46,355 nt of DNA, taken from assembly GCA_003564185.1 (NCBI GenBank), contig PXFS01000029.1, forward strand, positions 1-46,355, written 5' to 3'. Positions 43,316 to 46,355 of this stretch are shown here, piece after piece. Position 1 is the stretch's first letter; each line of letters starts with the position of its first letter. The notes under the pieces are model-generated. The model had not been told where the DNA came from. It saw only the letters and a program-made list of their open reading frames with translations, and made no database searches. A program made the position numbers and the translations under genes. The stretch is from Flavobacteriaceae bacterium. GTDB taxonomy: Bacteria; Bacteroidota; Bacteroidia; Flavobacteriales; Flavobacteriaceae.

Positions 43316-44356
43316 ATGAATTCATTTCCACTTAAAATTAAAGATACTGTTCAGTTAACACCTAATTCTGTACAACTGAAATTTGATGTACCTGAAGCTT
43401 TGCGAAATAGTTTTGAGTTTTCGCCAGGTCAATACTTGAGTTTAGAAGTTGAGGTTAACGGTGAAAAAGTTAGACGCTCCTATTCCATTTGCTCATCGCC
43501 AGATGAGGATTTAGCCGTCGCTGTAAAGGCTATAGAGCATGGAGTTTTTTCCAATTATGCTAATGCCATGCTAAAGCCCGGAAATGAGCTTGAAGTTTTT
43601 ACCCCAGAAGGAGTTTTTGTGATGGATGCAGATGTAAGCGATAAAAATTATATTGCTTTTGTTGCGGGTAGTGGGATAACACCTCTAATGTCTATGATTA
43701 AGTCTTTTTTGAATACAAATAAGTCTGGTCAATTTGTTTTGGTTTATGGGAACCAAAGCAAAGAAGAAGCAATGTTTTTAGAAGAATTACAAGCACTTCA
43801 AACAAAATATTCTAATCGATTTTATTTGGAATTAGTATATAGCAGAGAACAAAACGAAGGAGCTAAGTTTGGCCGAATAGAACGCTCTTTATTGAATTTT
43901 TTTGTAAGTAACAAGTATCAAGATATAAACTTCGATAGCTACTTTTTATGCGGGCCGGAAGAAATGATTAAGAATTTGACTTCTGTTTTGAAAGAAAACG
44001 GTGTTGATGAAAAAGCCATTAAATTTGAGTTGTTTTATTCAGAAGAAGATGGGGAGGTGAGTGAAAATGTAGAAGGACAAACCAAAATTAAAATTATACT
44101 AGATGAGGAGGAATTTGAGTTTAGCATGCCACAGAAAGAAAGAATTTTAGATGCAGCTTTAGATCAAGATTTAGATGCTCCTTACTCCTGTCAAGGTGGT
44201 ATTTGTAGTAGTTGTGTAGGAAAAGTAAAGCAAGGAAAAGCTAGTATGGTAAAAAATCAGATTTTAACTGACGAAGAAGTTGAAGAAGGTTTAATTTTAA
44301 CCTGTCAGGCTCATCCTATATCTTCTTCAATTGTTGTTGATTATGATGATGTCTAA
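43316..44356 (+). CDS. Flavin/2Fe-2S oxidoreductase (PaaE-type ferredoxin reductase)
   Basis: A 346-residue cytoplasmic protein of three parts: an FAD-binding ferredoxin reductase domain (VRRSYSICSSP), a nucleotide domain (AGSGITPLMSM near 120, FLCGPEEMIKNLTSVL), and a C-terminal plant-type 2Fe-2S domain with Cys292, Cys297, Cys300 and Cys330 (YSCQGGICSSCVGKV, LTCQAHP). It passes electrons from NAD(P)H through FAD to the cluster, as in PaaE of phenylacetyl-CoA oxygenase and in related reductases. No paa genes lie nearby, so the electron acceptor here is unknown. It has its own promoter and stands as a single gene. Confidence 0.88.
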   Translation: MNSFPLKIKDTVQLTPNSVQLKFDVPEALRNSFEFSPGQYLSLEVEVNGEKVRRSYSICSSPDEDLAVAVKAIEHGVFSNYANAMLKPGNELEVFTPEGVFVMDADVSDKNYIAFVAGSGITPLMSMIKSFLNTNKSGQFVLVYGNQSKEEAMFLEELQALQTKYSNRFYLELVYSREQNEGAKFGRIERSLLNFFVSNKYQDINFDSYFLCGPEEMIKNLTSVLKENGVDEKAIKFELFYSEEDGEVSENVEGQTKIKIILDEEEFEFSMPQKERILDAALDQDLDAPYSCQGGICSSCVGKVKQGKASMVKNQILTDEEVEEGLILTCQAHPISSSIVVDYDDV

Positions 44357-44425
44357 TTTTATTTGAAAATAGTATAAATTAATAAATTCGCCACAACTAG
44401 CGTAATACTTTGATACGAATAAGCT

Positions 44426-44433
44426 TATTTTTG
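44426..44433 (+). promoter_or_regulatory. -7 promoter element for the VTT-domain gene
   Basis: TATTTTTG matches TAnnTTTG exactly and lies 26 bases before the ATG at 44460. It rules against the TTG at 44436 as the start, since transcription would begin at or after it. Confidence 0.6.
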
Positions 44434-44459
44434 CGTTGCTTTTTCAGATGATATTCAAT

Positions 44460-45083
44460 ATGCCAAAAAAAAATAAGAATCAGCATAAGAAACCACGTTG
44501 GAAATTACTCCATCAATATTATTCATATACTGGTTTTTATAGCTTCATTGGTAGAAGTTTGATGAGAGCAACAGTTCCTATTCTTCTATTTGTAGGAGTA
44601 GTATTGGGAATTCATTTTTTTGTAATTGACATTAATGATATACTGATTTATGTTACAGAAAATTTTCCCCCCATCGGTGTTTTTGGAGTTTTCTTTGCAT
44701 CCGAGTCAATTTTAGGACTTATTCCTCCAGAGATATTTATTGCTTGGTCAGGTAAATCGGACTATCCTTGGCCATTTTTAACCATACTAGCCTTTTTGTC
44801 TTATTTGGGAGGGGTAATATCTTATTTTGTAGGAAGAGGTGTAGCAAGTATTCCATCGGTTTTTGTCTTCTTAGAAATAAAAATGGCGAAGCACATTAAA
44901 AACATGCGTAAGTGGGGCGGTTTATTGATTATTGCTGGTGCTATGCTTCCATTACCTTTTGCTATTTCAAGTATAGCAGCAGGAATTATTAAATTTCCTT
45001 TTGGTAGCTTTTTAATCTTTGGACTACTTCGACTATTGCGTTTTGCCATCTATGGCTTTATTATTTTTGGCGCAGTAAGCTAA
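44460..45083 (+). CDS. VTT-domain (YqaA/DedA-related) membrane protein
   Basis: A protein of about 207 residues with a basic N-terminus (MPKKNKNQHKKPRWK) and several hydrophobic helices (TVPILLFVGVVLGIHFFVI, IGVFGVFFASESILGLIPPEI, FGLLRLLRFAIYGFIIFG). The motif FASESILGLIPPEIFIAWSGK and the later GAMLPLPFAISSIAAG are those of the VTT/SNARE-associated family. DedA-like relatives are lipid carriers or scramblases. ATG 44460 is my choice; an in-frame ATG at 44448 (MIFNMPKKN) is equally possible. A palindrome follows at its stop codon. Confidence 0.82.
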   Translation: MPKKNKNQHKKPRWKLLHQYYSYTGFYSFIGRSLMRATVPILLFVGVVLGIHFFVIDINDILIYVTENFPPIGVFGVFFASESILGLIPPEIFIAWSGKSDYPWPFLTILAFLSYLGGVISYFVGRGVASIPSVFVFLEIKMAKHIKNMRKWGGLLIIAGAMLPLPFAISSIAAGIIKFPFGSFLIFGLLRLLRFAIYGFIIFGAVS

Positions 45084-45108
45084 TTTTGTAGTAAAAATAC
45101 TACAAAAT
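45083..45108. repeat. Palindrome at the end of the VTT-domain gene
   Basis: A perfect 11-bp inverted repeat (ATTTTGTAGTA and TACTACAAAAT) with a 4-base AAAA loop starts at the last base of the stop codon. There is no T run, so it is a weak terminator at best; it could equally stabilise the mRNA end or be a binding site upstream of the next gene. Confidence 0.5.
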
Positions 45109-45135
45109 ATATGTGACTCATAACTAAATACTTAT

Positions 45136-45143
45136 GTATTTTT
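45136..45143 (+). promoter_or_regulatory. -7 promoter element for the C1q-like surface gene
   Basis: TATTTTTG matches TAnnTTTG exactly and lies 20 bases before the ATG at 45164. It would sit inside any protein that began at the upstream ATG (45134), which supports the later start. Confidence 0.6.
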
Positions 45144-45163
45144 GTAAATTAAATTATTTAGTT

Positions 45164-45922
45164 ATGAAAAAAATTATTTTACTAAATTTAATATTTACAA
45201 TATTTAGTTTATCAACAGCAAATGCTCAAGTAGGGATTGGAACCGACGACCCTCAATTGACTTTGGATGTTACGGGTGTTCCTAGTTCAACCGATGTTCC
45301 AGATGGGGTTAGAGCTCCTAGACTTACTCTTGCAGATTTAAATGCTAAGACGTCCTATTCTTCTGATCAAGAAGGGGCTATAGTTTACGTTACAGATGTC
45401 ACGGGTGGTTCTACAGTTAATGCTACTGAGCTAGTGTCGGGTGAAGGTTATTACTATTTTGACGGTTCTCTTTGGCAGAGCATGAAATCAACTGCAGGTT
45501 CAATTTTGTTTACAGCATCAATAGGTGAAGGTGCAGGGTCTCAAGTTAACCTCACTCTTAACCAAGATTCATTTGAAACTATTGTTCTAGCTGATGTTGA
45601 GCAAAATTTAGGTGGTGGTAATTGGGATGCGACACAAGGTACTTATGAAGTGCCTATTAGTGGTACTTATTTGATTAAATCTTCAGTAAGGTTAACTGAC
45701 AACAGTTCCTCAAGAAACTTTTTCCAATGTGTTGATGTTACTAATGCAGACAACCCGCAGGGATTATGGCAATCTAATTCAGGGATGAGATGGACAATGC
45801 TTTATACAAGAATTGCTTTTTTTGATCAAGGAGATTTGTTAAGGTTGTATATTTATTCAGACGGTGCTGATGCTGACATATCAGATGCCTCACTTGATAT
45901 AGTTCTTTTGAGTCAAAATTAA
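45164..45922 (+). CDS. Secreted surface protein with C1q-like C-terminal domain
   Basis: A 252-residue protein. I start it at ATG 45164 (MKKIILLNLIFTIF), which opens a normal signal peptide cut near ANAQ; a frame extension to 45134 is unlikely. The mature N-terminus QVGIGTDDPQLTLDVTG is a recurring opening of flavobacterial surface proteins. The C-terminal half (about 120-250) looks like a C1q/TNF-type jelly roll (GTYLIKSSVRLTDNSSSR, WTMLYTRIAFFDQGDLLRLYIYSDG). No T9SS sorting domain is present. Role unknown; adhesion or binding is the general guess. Confidence 0.75.
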   Translation: MKKIILLNLIFTIFSLSTANAQVGIGTDDPQLTLDVTGVPSSTDVPDGVRAPRLTLADLNAKTSYSSDQEGAIVYVTDVTGGSTVNATELVSGEGYYYFDGSLWQSMKSTAGSILFTASIGEGAGSQVNLTLNQDSFETIVLADVEQNLGGGNWDATQGTYEVPISGTYLIKSSVRLTDNSSSRNFFQCVDVTNADNPQGLWQSNSGMRWTMLYTRIAFFDQGDLLRLYIYSDGADADISDASLDIVLLSQN

Positions 45923-45940
45923 ACTAAACGCTTTTATTCT

Positions 45941-45970
45941 GATAAATTTTTGATTATATCATAATTTATC
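45941..45970. repeat. Inverted repeat downstream of the C1q-like gene, in a 424-base stretch without a gene
   Basis: GATAAATT (45941-45948) and AATTTATC (45963-45970) form a perfect 8-bp pair with a 14-base loop that itself contains a TGAT/ATCA pair. It may end the upstream transcript weakly. Elsewhere in 45923-46346 I see only AT-rich sequence with no ORF and no exact TAnnTTTG match; it is probably the leader of the gene starting at 46347. Confidence 0.35.
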
Positions 45971-46346
45971 AATTTAGGATTGTTATAAAATATTTCTGAT
46001 GCTAGATTTTTGATTTCTTGTTTAAATATTATTTTATGCAGTATGCATTGTTTTTTATTTTTAATAAAATTGATTCTAAATTGAAAACAATCTCAGAAAT
46101 AAATTAAATAAAGTCTGAATCTTATAAATTGGAATGGTAAACCTTAATTATACTTTAAAAAATATAAGATTATGTCCTTTAGGTTGTGGTGTTTTGATAT
46201 AAAAAGTTATAAACTTAATAAAAAATAAATAGCAAATCTGTTGAATTTTCTAGTGTTTGTAGTCTTAAGTTGTTTTGCTTAAAGAAGATCAAATCTACGG
46301 ATGAATTTAAAATCTGTTTTTATTTAAAATCATAAATTCAATTCTT

Positions 46347-46355
46347 ATGAAAAAA
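46347..46355 (+). CDS. Start of a further gene, cut by the window edge
   Basis: The final nine bases read ATG followed by two Lys codons, the opening of many signal peptides in this genome (compare the genes at 15165 and 45164). Only three codons are present, so nothing can be said about the product. Confidence 0.35.

Noticed and set aside
45134-45163. Ten-residue extension of the C1q-like protein
   Set aside because: It would overlap the promoter element at 45136 and spoil a normal signal peptide that starts at 45164.
1-46355. CRISPR arrays, tRNA or rRNA genes, transposases, integrases, phage genes
   Set aside because: I looked on both strands and found no regularly spaced repeats, cloverleaf-like sequences or mobile-element proteins.

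Overview
The window is AT-rich chromosomal DNA from a member of the Bacteroidetes, almost certainly a Flavobacteriia-type, probably marine, bacterium. The evidence is the gliding genes gldD and gldE beside ssb and mutY, two proteins with type IX secretion (T9SS) C-terminal sorting domains, many lipoproteins with a signal ending in Cys, promoter elements of the Bacteroidetes form TAnnTTTG, little sign of Shine-Dalgarno sequences, and lineage-typical families (DUF6427/DUF6341, DUF4254, DUF2807). I see no tRNA, rRNA, CRISPR array, insertion sequence, integrase or phage gene.

Region 1 (1-17087) is a polysaccharide utilization locus for a beta-1,3-glucan with beta-1,6 branches, most likely laminarin. 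It opens with the 3' part of a PKD-GH16 endo-glucanase that ends at a strong terminator. A tight seven-gene operon (1729-15092) follows: a clan GH-A lipoprotein, a cytoplasmic GH149-like glucan phosphorylase, a GH17 lipoprotein, a GH30 lipoprotein, an MFS sugar symporter fused to a GH17 domain, a free GH17 without signal peptide, and a GH3 lipoprotein. After it come a small T9SS protein that may bind glucan, a terminator, and a LacI-type regulator. The inferred flow is: outer-membrane and secreted enzymes cut the polymer, GH30 and GH3 debranch and trim it, the symporter takes oligosaccharides across the inner membrane, and the GH17 domains plus the phosphorylase finish the job inside, giving glucose and glucose-1-phosphate. 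No SusC/SusD pair lies in the window; it may lie just upstream.

Region 2 (17080-27064) is mostly core genome: an EamA transporter, gldD-gldE-ssb-mutY on the minus strand, HU plus a 30-residue basic protein, an RNase E/G, a GT9 glycosyltransferase with DUF4254, and the divergent membrane pair DUF6427/DUF6341.

Region 3 (27236-35619) holds an aldehyde dehydrogenase and minus-strand cell-envelope genes: an operon of a duplicated-module lipoprotein, an SdiA-regulated-like beta-propeller lipoprotein and an OprP-like porin, then an 890-residue T9SS surface protein and an acidic conserved hypothetical.

Region 4 (35719-46355) has thymidine kinase and alanine racemase (overlapping), an operon of two alpha/beta hydrolases with a PagL-like lipid A deacylase and a DUF2807 lipoprotein, a lipocalin-like lipoprotein, an MltD-like lytic transglycosylase with two LysM domains, a PaaE-type ferredoxin reductase, a VTT/YqaA membrane protein, a C1q-like surface protein, and the first codons of another gene at the right edge.

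The most unusual feature is the transporter-glycosidase fusion at 9296-11863, next to a free paralogue of its own C-terminal domain.
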